64,000 nt of DNA from Streptomyces colonosanans (GTDB taxonomy: Bacteria > Actinomycetota > Actinomycetes > Streptomycetales > Streptomycetaceae). The position numbers and the translations under genes were made by a program. The stretch's first letter is position 1. Each line of letters opens with the position of its first letter. The DNA lies in NCBI RefSeq assembly GCF_001866645.1, contig NZ_MLYP01000049.1:1-64000 (forward strand), in the 5' to 3' direction. The notes under the pieces are model-generated. The model saw only the letters and a list, made by a program, of their open reading frames with translations, did not search any database and was not told the DNA's origin. This document shows, piece after piece, positions 8,292-17,522 of this stretch.

Positions 8292-9398
8292 ATGAGCGTG
8301 GACATCGACATCACCGGGCTGCGACGGGAGAGGATCACCGTCGTGCCCTCCCCGCTGGCCGAACTCGGGATGGCCCTGCACGCGCTGGCCGAGCCCGGCC
8401 ACCATCCCGGGCTGCAGGGCTGGGCGACCACCGTGATCGCGGGCCTCGACTCACACCTTGCCGACCGGATGTGCGAGGCCGACTTCCTGTGGCGTACGAC
8501 GTTCTCGGACCTCTTCCTGCCGTGCGCGGGCATACCGGGCCGGGACGCCCTTCCCGGTGCCACGCTCGGCGAGGAACTGGACCTGCAGGACAAGCTCAGC
8601 GACGAGCAGTTCGTGGACGCGGCACTGGAGTTCACGTGCGCGCCGCCGTACAGCGCACCCGGCCCCGCCGCGCTCACCGACGCCGGCACCCGCCGGCGCG
8701 CCCTGGAGCTGGCCGCGGCGCGCGGCCCGCAGCAATTGCGTTTCACCGAGCGGCTGCTGGCCGACCCGCCGCGCATCCGGGCCTGGCTGCGACAGTTCCT
8801 CCAGGACTGCGACGAGGCATTCTTCGCCGACACCTGGTCCCGGGTGCGCCACCAACTCGCGGCGGACGCCCGGCACAAGACAGACCTGCTGCGGCGCAGG
8901 GGTCTCGCCGAGGCGCTGGCGTCGGTGTCGTCCGCGGTGATGGTCGACGAGGCCGCGGGCCGGATCACCGTCGACAAGCTCGACAAGAACCACACCGCCA
9001 CGATCGACGGCGGCCTGCTGCTCGTGCCCACGAGCCTGGGGTGGCCGCACCTGATGGTGCTCCACCGCTACGGCTGGCAGCCGGTACTGCACTACCCGGT
9101 CAGCTCCCCGGAGCTGGCCGCCCCGCCGTCGGTGGAGCAGCTGACCCTGCGGATGACCGCCCTGTCCCACCCGGTGCGGATGCGTATGTGCCGCAGCCTC
9201 GCCCGCAGCGCGTTCACCACAGGCGAGCTGGCCCAGGTGCACGGCATGACGGCGCCGGAGATATCCCGCCACCTGAGCGCCCTGAAGAAGGCGGGCCTGC
9301 TCACCACCCGCCGCCGCGGCCGGTATGTGCTGCACCAGCTGGACGTGACCGTGGTCGCCCGGCTGGGGAGCGACTTCCTGGAGGGGATCCTCAGATAG
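8292..9398 (+). CDS. ArsR-family winged-helix regulator with large N-terminal domain (DUF5937 type)
   Basis: A 368-residue protein. The last ~90 residues form a winged helix of ArsR type: TALSHPVRMRMCRSLARS, FTTGELAQVHGMTAPEISRHLSALKKAGLL and RRRGRYVLHQL. The first ~270 residues are a helical domain, described in Streptomyces relatives as DUF5937, that presumably senses a signal. No metal-binding Cys cluster of the classical ArsR sensors is seen, so the inducer is unlikely to be arsenic. It is divergent from a small ORF with a perfect palindrome between. ATG 8292 was chosen; GTG 8298 and an upstream in-frame ATG are possible. Confidence 0.85.
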   Translation: MSVDIDITGLRRERITVVPSPLAELGMALHALAEPGHHPGLQGWATTVIAGLDSHLADRMCEADFLWRTTFSDLFLPCAGIPGRDALPGATLGEELDLQDKLSDEQFVDAALEFTCAPPYSAPGPAALTDAGTRRRALELAAARGPQQLRFTERLLADPPRIRAWLRQFLQDCDEAFFADTWSRVRHQLAADARHKTDLLRRRGLAEALASVSSAVMVDEAAGRITVDKLDKNHTATIDGGLLLVPTSLGWPHLMVLHRYGWQPVLHYPVSSPELAAPPSVEQLTLRMTALSHPVRMRMCRSLARSAFTTGELAQVHGMTAPEISRHLSALKKAGLLTTRRRGRYVLHQLDVTVVARLGSDFLEGILR

Positions 9399-9435
9399 CC
9401 GCCGGCCGGGGATGTGCCGCAGGGGCATCCATGCC

Positions 9436-10107
9436 TCAGCCGGTCCCGCCCACCCGCACCAGACCGGTCTCGTAGGCGAGGACGACCACCTGCACCCTGT
9501 CCCTGAGCCCCAGCTTGGTGAGGATGCGGCCCACGTGCGTCTTGACGGTCGCCTCGGACAGCACCAGCCGCGCCGCGATCTCCCCGTTGGACAGGCCCTG
9601 GGCGACCAGGATCATGACCTCGCGCTCACGGTCGGTGAGCCGTTCCAGCTCCTTGTGCCGGGGCCCCGAGGTGCCGCTCGGGAGCATCGGCGCGAAGCGG
9701 TCGAGGAGGCGGCGGGTGGTGGAGGGCGCGACCACGGCGTCACCGCTGTGGACGGAGCGGATGGCGGTGAGCAGCTCGCCGGGCGGCACGTCCTTGAGCA
9801 TGAAGCCGGAGGCGCCCGCCTTCAGCCCGGAGAAGGCGTACTCGTCGAGGTCGAAGGTGGTCAGGATCAGCACCTTCGGCGGGTTGGGCTCCACACAGAT
9901 GCGGCGGGTGGTCTCCACGCCGTCGAGCTTCGGCATACGGACGTCCATGAGGACCACGTCGACCTGGGTGGAGCGCAGCGTCTGAAGGGCCTCGACGCCG
10001 TCGCCCGCCTCTGCGACGACCTCCATGTCCGGCTGGGCGGCCAGCACCATCCGGAACCCGGTGCGCAGCAGCACCTGGTCGTCGACGAGCATCACGCGGA
10101 TCGGCAT
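9436..10107 (-). CDS. two-component response regulator, NarL/LuxR type
   Basis: 223 residues. The receiver domain has the acidic pair VDDQ near the N-terminus, the phosphoacceptor region DVVLMDVRMPKLDG (Asp about residue 53), TTFDLDEY and the switch Lys in GFMLKDVPP. The C-terminal ~65 residues are a LuxR helix-turn-helix: LTDREREVMILVAQGLSNGEIAARLVLSEATVKTHV, split here only by description. It is encoded 68 bases downstream of its sensor kinase on the same strand, so the two form an operon. The stimulus is unknown. Confidence 0.95.
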   Translation of the reverse strand: MPIRVMLVDDQVLLRTGFRMVLAAQPDMEVVAEAGDGVEALQTLRSTQVDVVLMDVRMPKLDGVETTRRICVEPNPPKVLILTTFDLDEYAFSGLKAGASGFMLKDVPPGELLTAIRSVHSGDAVVAPSTTRRLLDRFAPMLPSGTSGPRHKELERLTDREREVMILVAQGLSNGEIAARLVLSEATVKTHVGRILTKLGLRDRVQVVVLAYETGLVRVGGTG

Positions 10108-10175
10108 GGCGGGGGTCCTCCGGTCAGTCGGACTTCGGTCGGGTGGCTGGGTCGTGTCACGGGCAGCGGGATGTG

Positions 10176-11378
10176 TCAGGGGGTCGGTTTCAGCGGCAGC
10201 AGGGCGCTGATACGGAAGCCCCCGCCGGGGCGGGGGCCCGCGTCCAGGGTGCCTCCTACCATGCCGATGCGCTCGCGCATACCGATCAGGCCGTGGCCCT
10301 GGCCGTCGGCGCCGCCCTCCTCGTACAGCTCGTGCGGGGCGCCCTTGCCGTCGTCCTCGACGAGCAGTCCGAGGCCGTCGTCGAAGTACACCAGCCGTAC
10401 GCTCGCGCCCGTGTTGGGACCCCCGTGCTTCCGGGTGTTGGTGAGCGCCTCCTGGACGATGCGGTACGCCGTCAGCTCGACGCCACTGGGCAGCGGGCGC
10501 GGGGTGCCCTCCACCTTGAAGTCGACGGGCAGGCCCGCGTTGCGGCACTGCTGGACGAGGTCGTCGATCTGCTCGACGTCGGGCTGCGGGACGTATTCGC
10601 CGGCCTCCTTGTGCTCGCCGGTGCGCAGCACGCCGAGCAGGCGGCGCATCTCGGCAAGGGCCTGACGGCCGGTCCCCGAGATCGTCTCCAGGGCTTTCTT
10701 CGCCTGGTCGGGGGCGGCGTCGAGGACGTAGGCGGCGCCGTCGGCCTGCACCACCATCACCGAGACGTTGTGCGCGACCACGTCGTGCAGCTCGCGGGCG
10801 ATACGGGCGCGCTCGGCGGCGACCGCGACCTTGGACTGCGCCTCGCGCTCCTTCTCCAGGCGGGAGGCACGCTCCTCCAGCTGGGCGAGGTAGGCGCGGC
10901 GGGTGCGCAGGGAATCGCCGAGGACCCAGGCGAGGGCGAAGGGGACGGTCTGGAAGAGCGCTATCGCGGTATTTCCCAGAACACCCGCGTCCTGCGGCCA
11001 GCGCATCTGCGCGAGCGTGCCGGCGCACAGGCCGCCGACCAGGCCGACGCGGGAGGCCCAGCGGGGGCCGTCGGCGGCGACCGTATAGATGATCACCAGC
11101 ATCGCGAAGTCCGCGATCATCGACTGCTCGTCCAGGACCAGCTGCGCCAGCCCCGTCGCGACGGCCACGAGGAGCATCTTCTCGGGCATACGTCTGCGCA
11201 GCGCGACGACCACGGACAGGACGGCGGAGACCGCGAGCCCCCCGCGCGGCGACCCATGATGGTCCGGCGCCCCATTGACGTTCGTCACACTTACGCAGGA
11301 AAGCCCGAACAGGATGACGGCCCAGAAGCCGTCCACCCACGTCGGGTGCCTGCGGAGGAAGTCGTAAAGGCGCTGCAC
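10176..11378 (-). CDS. two-component sensor histidine kinase (HisKA_3 type)
   Basis: Membrane sensor kinase, about 400 residues from GTG 11378. The N-terminal ~170 residues contain several hydrophobic segments with short loops, so there is little extracellular sensor domain. The dimerisation/phosphoacceptor box ARIARELHDVVAHNVS contains the His, and the ATPase domain has EALTNTRKHGG (N box) and GHGLIGMRERIGMVGG (G box). It pairs with the adjacent NarL-type regulator. A longer frame extends to 11456, but residues before the GTG are basic and unlike the family. Few extracellular residues suggest it senses something in the membrane or cell envelope (inference). Confidence 0.92.
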   Translation of the reverse strand: MQRLYDFLRRHPTWVDGFWAVILFGLSCVSVTNVNGAPDHHGSPRGGLAVSAVLSVVVALRRRMPEKMLLVAVATGLAQLVLDEQSMIADFAMLVIIYTVAADGPRWASRVGLVGGLCAGTLAQMRWPQDAGVLGNTAIALFQTVPFALAWVLGDSLRTRRAYLAQLEERASRLEKEREAQSKVAVAAERARIARELHDVVAHNVSVMVVQADGAAYVLDAAPDQAKKALETISGTGRQALAEMRRLLGVLRTGEHKEAGEYVPQPDVEQIDDLVQQCRNAGLPVDFKVEGTPRPLPSGVELTAYRIVQEALTNTRKHGGPNTGASVRLVYFDDGLGLLVEDDGKGAPHELYEEGGADGQGHGLIGMRERIGMVGGTLDAGPRPGGGFRISALLPLKPTP

Positions 11379-11747
11379 GTAACCCAGGGTAGGAAGTGCT
11401 TTGTGTGCAGGGGTCAACCGGAGGGCCGATCCCGGACGGGCACGCCTACTCCGCAAGGTGGATGCTCAGTGATCCCGAAGCAAGGGGATGCTGTAAGAGG
11501 CCACGGGGTGTCGTCCGGAAGGCCACAGGGCTCGTTCGCACACAGTAGAAGCCTGGGTGCGGAGCGTGAGGGCGCTGGTTGTGCGCGCCCGGCGTGCGCG
11601 CCGGAGCGTCGACCGGTCGGCGTATACCGGCCGCAAGAGCCCGACTCGGGCCACAAGCGCCTCACGGCGCGCGTACGCCACCGCCACCGTCACCCCTCAC
11701 CACCCCACCGCCCCGGTCCGCTTCCGCGCCCCTCGTAGCCTGACCCC
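11379..11747. other. intergenic region without recognisable gene
   Basis: The 369 bases between the sensor kinase start and the divergent MidA-like gene should hold both promoters. I found no convincing coding frame, tRNA or strong hairpin; short ORFs here lack codon bias. Confidence 0.5.
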
Positions 11748-12773
11748 GTGGCACACGAGGTGAACGGTGAGTGGCGCGGCTGGCGGGCGGCGGCCCAGGA
11801 GGCGCTGTACGGGGCGGGCGGGTTCTACCGGCGGCCTGAGGGGCCCGCGGGGCACTTCCGTACGTCCGTGCACGCCTCGCCGCTGTTCGCCGCCGCCGTG
11901 GCCCGGCTGCTGTGCCGGGTCGACGAGGCACTGGGACGGCCCGCCGAGCTCGCCTTCGTCGACATGGCGGCCGGCCGGGGCGAGCTGGCCGCCGGGGTCC
12001 TCGGCGCTCTGCCGCCGGACGTCGGCGCCCGCGTGCGCGTGTATGCCGTCGAGATCGCCGACCGTCCCGAAGGCCTCGATCCCCGGATCGAATGGCTCGA
12101 CGCGCCGCCCGAACGGATGACCGGACTGCTGTTCGCGAACGAGTGGCTGGACAACGTGCCGGCCGAGGTCGCAGAAGCGGGCGCCGACGGCGTACCGCGT
12201 CTGGTCCTCGTACAGGAGGACGGGACCGAGCGCCTCGGCGATCCGGTCGCGGGCGCGGAGGCGGAGTGGCTGGCACGCTGGTGGCCACTGCCCGCCGAGG
12301 GGTTCCGTGCCGAGATCGGCCTGCCCAGGGACACCGCCTGGGCCGCCGCCGTCGCCACCGTCGACCGCGGGCTCGCCGTCGCCGTCGACTACGCGCACCG
12401 CGCGGATGCCCGGCCGCCCTTCGGAACGCTCACCGGATTCCGAGCGGGCCGGGAGACCGCACCCGTGCCGGACGGCTCGTGCGACATCACAGCGCACGTG
12501 GCGCTGGACGCGTGCGCCCTGCCGGGTGCGCGCCTGCTGACCCAGCGCGCCGCCCTGCGCGCCTTGGGCCTCACCGGGGCGCGCCCCCAGCTCACGCTCG
12601 CTTCCACCGACCCCGCAGCGTACGTACGCGCCCTCGCGCACGCCGGAGCCGCCGCGGAACTCATCGCGCCGGGTGGCCTCGGCGACTTCGGCTGGCTGCT
12701 CCAGCCCGTCGGGATCGCCGGCGCCTCGCTCGGGGGGCTACTTGTCGATGTCCCCGACCACGAAGAACAGTGA
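11748..12773 (+). CDS. SAM-dependent methyltransferase, MidA/NDUFAF7 (DUF185) type
   Basis: 341 residues from GTG 11748. Motif I appears as FVDMAAGRGELAAGV (about residues 70-84) and the family-specific segment as LLFANEWLDNVPAEV, resembling the ANE(F/W)(F/L)D signature of MidA/NDUFAF7. NDUFAF7 methylates an arginine of the 49-kDa subunit of complex I (NDUFS2), the homologue of NuoD. Strikingly, the convergent neighbour is a NuoD paralogue, and the two genes overlap by 36 bases at their 3' ends. I infer that it methylates that NuoD, or NuoD in general. Family assignment rests on motifs only. Confidence 0.75.
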   Translation: MAHEVNGEWRGWRAAAQEALYGAGGFYRRPEGPAGHFRTSVHASPLFAAAVARLLCRVDEALGRPAELAFVDMAAGRGELAAGVLGALPPDVGARVRVYAVEIADRPEGLDPRIEWLDAPPERMTGLLFANEWLDNVPAEVAEAGADGVPRLVLVQEDGTERLGDPVAGAEAEWLARWWPLPAEGFRAEIGLPRDTAWAAAVATVDRGLAVAVDYAHRADARPPFGTLTGFRAGRETAPVPDGSCDITAHVALDACALPGARLLTQRAALRALGLTGARPQLTLASTDPAAYVRALAHAGAAAELIAPGGLGDFGWLLQPVGIAGASLGGLLVDVPDHEEQ

Positions 12774-13889
12774 CCCCAGGATCGCCACCATGTCCGCCAC
12801 CAGCGTTCCCGGCAGCAGTTCGGTCAGGGCCTGGATGTTGTTGTACGAGGCCGAGCGCAGCTTCAGCCGGTACGGGGTCTTCTCGCCCTTGCTGACCAGG
12901 TAGTAGCCATTGATGCCGAGCGGGTTCTCGGTCCAGGCGTACGTGTGACCCTCGGGCGCCTTGAGCACCTTCGGCAGCCGCTGGTTGACCGGCCCGGGCG
13001 GCAGCTCGGCCAGCCGGTCCAGACACGCGTCGGCCAGGTCGAGCGCGTTGTGCGTCTGCTCCAGCAGGCACTCGAAGCGGGCCAGGCAGTCGCCCGCCTG
13101 CCGGGTGACGACCTTCAGCGTGTCCTGGAGTTCCCCGTACGCCAGATACGGCTCGTCCCGGCGCAGATCGAAGTCCACGCCACTCGCGCGCGCGATCGGC
13201 CCGCTCACGCCGTAGGCGTGCACGGCTTCGGGCGTGAGGACGCCCACGCCGCGCGTGCGCCCCCGGAAGATCTCGTTGCCGAGCACCAGGTCGTCGAACC
13301 GGTCCATGCGGGAGCGCACATCGGCGACGGCGGCACGCGCGCGCGTTGTCCAGCCGGCGGGCAGGTCCTCCTTGAGACCGCCGACGCGGTTGAACATGTA
13401 GTGCATACGCCCGCCCGAGATCTCCTCCATGACGTTCTGGAGTTCCTCGCGCTCCCGGAAGGCGTAGAACACCGGCGTGATGCCGCCCAGCTCCAGGGGA
13501 TACGAGCCGAGGAACATCAGATGGTTCAGCACCCGGTTCAGCTCGGCGAGGAGCGTGCGCATCCACACCGCGCGCTGAGGGACCTCCATGCCGAGCATCC
13601 GCTCGACGGCGAGGACCACGCCCAGCTCGTTCGAGAAGGCGGAGAGCCAGTCGTGGCGGTTGGCGAGCATGATGATCTGGCGGTAGTCCCGCGCCTCGAA
13701 GAGTTTCTCCGCGCCGCGGTGCATATAGCCGATGACGGGCTCCGCGTGCATGATCCGTTCCCCGTCCAGCACGAGCCGCAGCCGCAGCACGCCGTGCGTG
13801 GAGGGGTGCTGGGGGCCGATGTTGAGCACCATGTCGGTGCTCTCCGCGGCACCGCCGATCCCGACCATGGTCTCCGTCTTGGGAGTCAT
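12738..13889 (-). CDS. nuoD2: NADH-quinone oxidoreductase subunit D paralogue
   Basis: 383 residues, 49-kDa subunit/NiFe-hydrogenase large-subunit fold, lining the quinone site of complex I on the cytoplasmic side. The start MTPKTETM is followed by LNIGPQHPSTHGVLRL, then EPVIGYMHRGAEKL, NRHDWLSAFSNELG and the family C-terminus VADMVAILGSLFFVVGDIDK (given in pieces). It stands alone here, without nuoB or nuoC, so it is a second copy outside the main nuo operon and may serve a partial complex or replace NuoD in some conditions. Its 3' end overlaps the MidA-like gene by 36 bases. The much longer frame to 15071 runs over other genes and is not used. Confidence 0.9.
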   Translation of the reverse strand: MTPKTETMVGIGGAAESTDMVLNIGPQHPSTHGVLRLRLVLDGERIMHAEPVIGYMHRGAEKLFEARDYRQIIMLANRHDWLSAFSNELGVVLAVERMLGMEVPQRAVWMRTLLAELNRVLNHLMFLGSYPLELGGITPVFYAFREREELQNVMEEISGGRMHYMFNRVGGLKEDLPAGWTTRARAAVADVRSRMDRFDDLVLGNEIFRGRTRGVGVLTPEAVHAYGVSGPIARASGVDFDLRRDEPYLAYGELQDTLKVVTRQAGDCLARFECLLEQTHNALDLADACLDRLAELPPGPVNQRLPKVLKAPEGHTYAWTENPLGINGYYLVSKGEKTPYRLKLRSASYNNIQALTELLPGTLVADMVAILGSLFFVVGDIDK

Positions 13890-13920
13890 GGCCCCAGTCT
13901 CTCGTACGTAGGCTTGCGGC

Positions 13921-14409
13921 ATGGAAACGGGGACCGCGCCGGAGGATGAGCCCGTCTGGGCGGGGCTGCCGCCGGGGCTGCTGCGGATGCGACGGCTGTT
14001 GCTGGTGGTGTGGCTGGGATTTCTGACCCTCGCGACGGGGCTGCTCCTCGGCCTGCTCGCCGGGCCCGGCTGGGCGCTCTTCGCGCTGCTGCCGCTGACC
14101 CTGCTGCTGTGGGGCTGGGTGCTGCTGGGCCGCAACTGGCGCTCCTGGCGGTACGCCGAGCGGGCCGACGACCTGCTGATCAGCCGGGGCGTGCTGTGGC
14201 GCGAGGAGACCGTGGTCCCGTACGGCCGCATGCAGCTCGTCGAGGTCACCTCCGGTCCCGTCGAACGGCACTTCGGGCTGGCGAACGTCCAGCTGCACAC
14301 CGCGGCCGCGGCGACGGACGCCACCATCCCGGGCCTCGACCCGGCCGAGGCGGAGCGGCTGCGCGACCGGCTGAGCGAACTGGGCGAGGCCCGATCGGCG
14401 GGGCTGTGA
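13921..14409 (+). CDS. membrane protein with bacterial PH domain (DUF304/YdbS type)
   Basis: 162 residues. Two hydrophobic helices (about residues 25-65, joined by a short hinge) are followed by one bacterial PH-like domain, typically written bPH_2, with DDLLISRGVLWREETVVPYGRMQLVEVTSG. The stop overlaps the start of the next PH-domain gene by 4 bases, so the two form a coupled pair like Bacillus YdbS/YdbT. The YdbS/YdbT proteins are linked to tolerance of certain envelope peptides; a role in the envelope here is inference. Confidence 0.88.
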   Translation: METGTAPEDEPVWAGLPPGLLRMRRLLLVVWLGFLTLATGLLLGLLAGPGWALFALLPLTLLLWGWVLLGRNWRSWRYAERADDLLISRGVLWREETVVPYGRMQLVEVTSGPVERHFGLANVQLHTAAAATDATIPGLDPAEAERLRDRLSELGEARSAGL

Positions 14410-15749
14410 GCACGTCCGAGGGGCAGCCCGAGGTCCACAGCGGGCAAAAGGCCGGCGGGCAGGAGGTCAGGGAACGGCGTCTGCACCCCGTGACCCCGCT
14501 GCGTCGTGCCTGGGCCCCGGTCACCGTGATCGCCGGATGGGGGGTGCACGACCCCCACCAGGCCCAGGAACAGCTGACGAAGCTGACCGCGACCACACTT
14601 CTGACGGGCTTCGCGATACTCGTCCCGGCCGCCTCCCTGTACGGCTTCCTGAGCTGGTGGTTCACGCATTTCGCGGTGACCGACAGCGAACTGCGCATCC
14701 GTACGGGCCTGTTGTTCCGCCGCACCGCGCACATCCGTCTGGACCGGCTGCAGGCCGTCGATGTCACCCAGCCGCTGCTGGCCCGGGTCGCGGGCGTCGC
14801 CAAGCTGAAGCTCGACGTCATCGGCGCGGACAAGAAGGACGAACTCGCCTTCATCAGTGAGAGCGAGGCGCGGGCGCTGCGGGCCGAACTCCTCGCCCGC
14901 GCCGCCGGTTTCGCCCCGGAGACGGCCCACGAGGTCGGCGAGGCGCCCGTCCGTCGGCTGTTGCACGTGCCGCCGGGCGTACTGGCCCTCTCCTTGGTAC
15001 TCACGGGCGCGACCTGGGGCTCCCTGCTCGCCGCGCTCGTCGTGCCGCCGGTGCTGTGGTTCGCCACCCACAGCCTGTGGACAGTGTTCGCGGTCGGGGT
15101 GCCACTGCTCGGCGGGGCGGCCACCAGGAGCGTGGGGCGCTTCATGGGTGCGTACGACTGGACGGTCGGCGACTCACCGGACGGGCTCCGCATCGACCAT
15201 GGGCTGCTCGACCGCGCCCATGAGACCGTGCCGCCCGGGCGGGTGCAGACCGTGCACATCGTGGAGCCCCTCCTGTGGCGGCGGCTCGGCTGGGTGCACG
15301 TCGAACTGGACGTTGCGGGCTCCTCCCAGTCGGTTCTGATACCGGTTGCTCCGCGTGCGGTCGCCGAGACGGTGATCGCCCGGGTGCTGCCGGGGGTGAC
15401 CGTGCCCGCGTCCCTGCCCCGGCCGCCACGCCGCGCGGGCCGGTGCGTGCCCCTCTGGTGGCGCGGCTACGGGCTCGCCGTCACCGACACGGTCCTCGCC
15501 GCCCGGCACGGCCTGCTGCGCCGCAGCCTCGCGCTCGTACCGCACGCGAAGGTCCAGAGCGTACGGCTGACACAGGGGCCGTGGAAGCGACTGATGCGGG
15601 TCGCCGACGTGCACGTGGACACCGGCGCCGACAAGACGGTGACGGCGCGCCTGCGGGACGCGGAGGAAGCGGCAGCGCTGCTGTACGCACAGGCCGACCG
15701 GTCGCGTACGGGGCGGCGGGACGCCCGGCCGGACCGGTGGATGGCGTAA
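14406..15749 (+). CDS. membrane protein with repeated bacterial PH domains (YdbT type)
   Basis: 447 residues from GTG 14406. A pair of hydrophobic helices at ~65-90 is followed by a PH domain (TDSELRIRTGLLFRRTAHIRLDRLQAVDV). There is another helix pair at ~180-225, a second PH domain (RIDHGLLDRAHETVPPGRVQTVHIVEP) and a third repeat near the end (DTVLAARHGLLRRSLALVPHAKVQSV). The repeated pattern G-L-L-x-R-...-P-x-x-(R/K)-(L/V)-Q-x-V is visible in all three. It is translationally coupled to the upstream single-PH gene; the two proteins probably form one membrane complex. Confidence 0.9.
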   Translation: MSTSEGQPEVHSGQKAGGQEVRERRLHPVTPLRRAWAPVTVIAGWGVHDPHQAQEQLTKLTATTLLTGFAILVPAASLYGFLSWWFTHFAVTDSELRIRTGLLFRRTAHIRLDRLQAVDVTQPLLARVAGVAKLKLDVIGADKKDELAFISESEARALRAELLARAAGFAPETAHEVGEAPVRRLLHVPPGVLALSLVLTGATWGSLLAALVVPPVLWFATHSLWTVFAVGVPLLGGAATRSVGRFMGAYDWTVGDSPDGLRIDHGLLDRAHETVPPGRVQTVHIVEPLLWRRLGWVHVELDVAGSSQSVLIPVAPRAVAETVIARVLPGVTVPASLPRPPRRAGRCVPLWWRGYGLAVTDTVLAARHGLLRRSLALVPHAKVQSVRLTQGPWKRLMRVADVHVDTGADKTVTARLRDAEEAAALLYAQADRSRTGRRDARPDRWMA

Positions 15750-15842
15750 CGGCCCGCATGCGGCGGGGCCGAGGCCGGCCTGAACGACGTGAGGGGCGGC
15801 GGCACTCGGCGTGCCGCCGCCCCTCGCCTCCACCGGCCGGAC

Positions 15843-17078
15843 TCAGGACGCCGCGGTACGCAGCCCCTGAACGTCGATCTGCTCCGTCTCGTCATGGGCC
15901 GTCAGGTCGATGACCTCGCCCACGGCGTGCGCCTGCGGGTCCACGGGCTGAAGGCCGGACTCGGACTCCGCCTTGTGCACGGCGAGTGCCTCCTGGCCGA
16001 CGACGTCCGCAAGATCCTCGTTCTGGACGGCGCCCAGGGCCTCGCCCGACGTCCGCGTGCCGAAGAAGTCGAAGCCACCCTGAACGGCCGGGCGCCACCG
16101 CGGAACCGGCTGTACGACGGCCGCGGCGGTCGGCACGGTGAAGTGACCAGAGCCGTGGACGGGCCTGGTGACGGACTGCTGCGTCGCGGCCGGGGCGGAC
16201 GCGTGCTCCCGGACGGCGACCGCCGTGTGCTTCTCCTCGCCCTCCCCCTCCTCGCCGGAACCGCTCTCCCGCACGGGCGCGGCCTGCGCCTCATGGCCGG
16301 GAGCCGTCGCCTCCGGGGAAGCGGGCGTCTCCAGCGCGTCGTCCTCCCCTGTGTCGCCGTCCTGCGCGGAAGCGTTCGCCTCCGTGGCGTCGTCCTCCGC
16401 CTGGGCACCCTGCTCTCGCACCGCGCCGGAGTCCCGCCCGGCAAGCCGTGCCAGCGCCGAGTCGGCCCGTGCGAAGAGCGAGGAGCCCTCCGCGGAGAAC
16501 ACCCGCGGAGCCGACGGCTCGGACCCGGCGTCCTTCTCCGGCCCGTCCGCGGCCGAGGAAGCCACGTCCCCGAGGTCCCGTACGTCCGCACCGCGAACCG
16601 GCGGCAGCGCCCTCACCGGAGCAGCCGTCTCTATCGCCAGCAGGCGGCGGCCTTCCAGGGCGCTGGCCCGCTCCGTCTCCGCCGTGGCGTACCGCCGCAG
16701 GAGCGCCGCGTGTTCATTGCGCAGTTTCGCCAGCTCCGTGCGCTTGGCCCGCAGCTTGTGCTCCAGCTTGGTGCGCAGCTCGCGCGACTCCTCCAAGTCG
16801 GACTCCAGCTCGGCGACCCGCTCTTCGTGGCGCCACTCGTCGCTCGCCCGCGCGCGCATGAGATCGGCGACGCGTTTACCCGCGGCCACGTCCCAGCGGC
16901 GCATGACGAAGGCGCCGACGGCCGTCGTCACCGCGGCGCCCGCGGCCAGCCCACGAAGCAGCAGTGGCTCCGCGAACAGCCAGGGCCCTACGGCGCAGAC
17001 GATCGAGACGCCGGCGATCACCGAAGGGGGCAACATCCTGTGCAAGGGCGGGGAATGACGGTGACGTCCACGTGGCAT
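15843..17078 (-). CDS. membrane-anchored coiled-coil protein of unknown function
   Basis: 411 residues from ATG 17078. Basic N-terminus (MPRGRHRHSPP), then two hydrophobic segments at about residues 17-55, and then a strong coiled coil rich in E, R, K, L (about 65-150: EERVAELESDLEESRELRTK and following). A long acidic, Ala/Glu/Asp-rich, probably disordered stretch runs to ~330, and the C-terminus is conserved-looking (GGFDFFGTRTSGEALGAVQ). The frame extends upstream to 17249, but those residues lack the coding bias. It is transcribed away from the PH-domain pair (convergent). I do not recognise the family by name; a cytoskeletal or envelope-scaffold role is only a guess from the architecture. 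Confidence 0.8.
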   Translation of the reverse strand: MPRGRHRHSPPLHRMLPPSVIAGVSIVCAVGPWLFAEPLLLRGLAAGAAVTTAVGAFVMRRWDVAAGKRVADLMRARASDEWRHEERVAELESDLEESRELRTKLEHKLRAKRTELAKLRNEHAALLRRYATAETERASALEGRRLLAIETAAPVRALPPVRGADVRDLGDVASSAADGPEKDAGSEPSAPRVFSAEGSSLFARADSALARLAGRDSGAVREQGAQAEDDATEANASAQDGDTGEDDALETPASPEATAPGHEAQAAPVRESGSGEEGEGEEKHTAVAVREHASAPAATQQSVTRPVHGSGHFTVPTAAAVVQPVPRWRPAVQGGFDFFGTRTSGEALGAVQNEDLADVVGQEALAVHKAESESGLQPVDPQAHAVGEVIDLTAHDETEQIDVQGLRTAAS

Positions 17079-17442
17079 GGCCAGAAACTTACCGCGCGTA
17101 GACGAAAGATGGTGCCCCGCCTGGTAAAAACGCGGCGATTCGCGAAGCCTTCGCACGCGCCGCCGGGCAGCGGAAACGGAACCTCCGCGTCCCGAATCCG
17201 GCGTAATTCCCTCGGACACGGATGGTTCACGGACTCCCGGGCACCACATCGGCGGCTCCGACCGGGGCCTTCCGACCGCTTACAAGATCATTTCGCGCCA
17301 GTCGGGGAACCCGGCCCGCAGCCTTGTCTCCCCTCGCCCTGAACGACTCCCGGGGACATCCGTCCAGACGAATTCGCGTCGGTCGGCGGCAGTGGCAAAG
17401 GACCGCCGGGCGACAGCGCCGAAGAGACCCCCGTCGGCACCA
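17079..17442. other. intergenic region, promoter side of the coiled-coil gene
   Basis: No convincing gene. The sequence is less GC-biased near 17080-17200 and probably holds the minus-strand promoter of the coiled-coil protein gene. A terminator hairpin follows at 17443. Confidence 0.45.
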
Positions 17443-17481
17443 CCGAAGGAGGTGGCTCCACCGGGGAGCCGCCTCCTTCGG
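17443..17481 (-). terminator. terminator after the esterase gene
   Basis: Long hairpin: arm CCGAAGGAGG-t-GGCTCC (17443-17459) pairs with GGAGCC-g-CCTCCTTCGG (17465-17481) around a 5-base loop. It lies 41 bases past the esterase stop on the minus strand. Confidence 0.75.
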
Positions 17482-17522
17482 ATTGCGCGGAATTCCTCGC
17501 ACGGCCCCGCGCATTCGTCCGC

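Noticed and set aside
12738..15071. Extended 777-aa frame beginning far upstream of nuoD
   Set aside because: Runs across the PH-domain genes on the other strand; the NuoD homology begins at MTPKTETM (13889).
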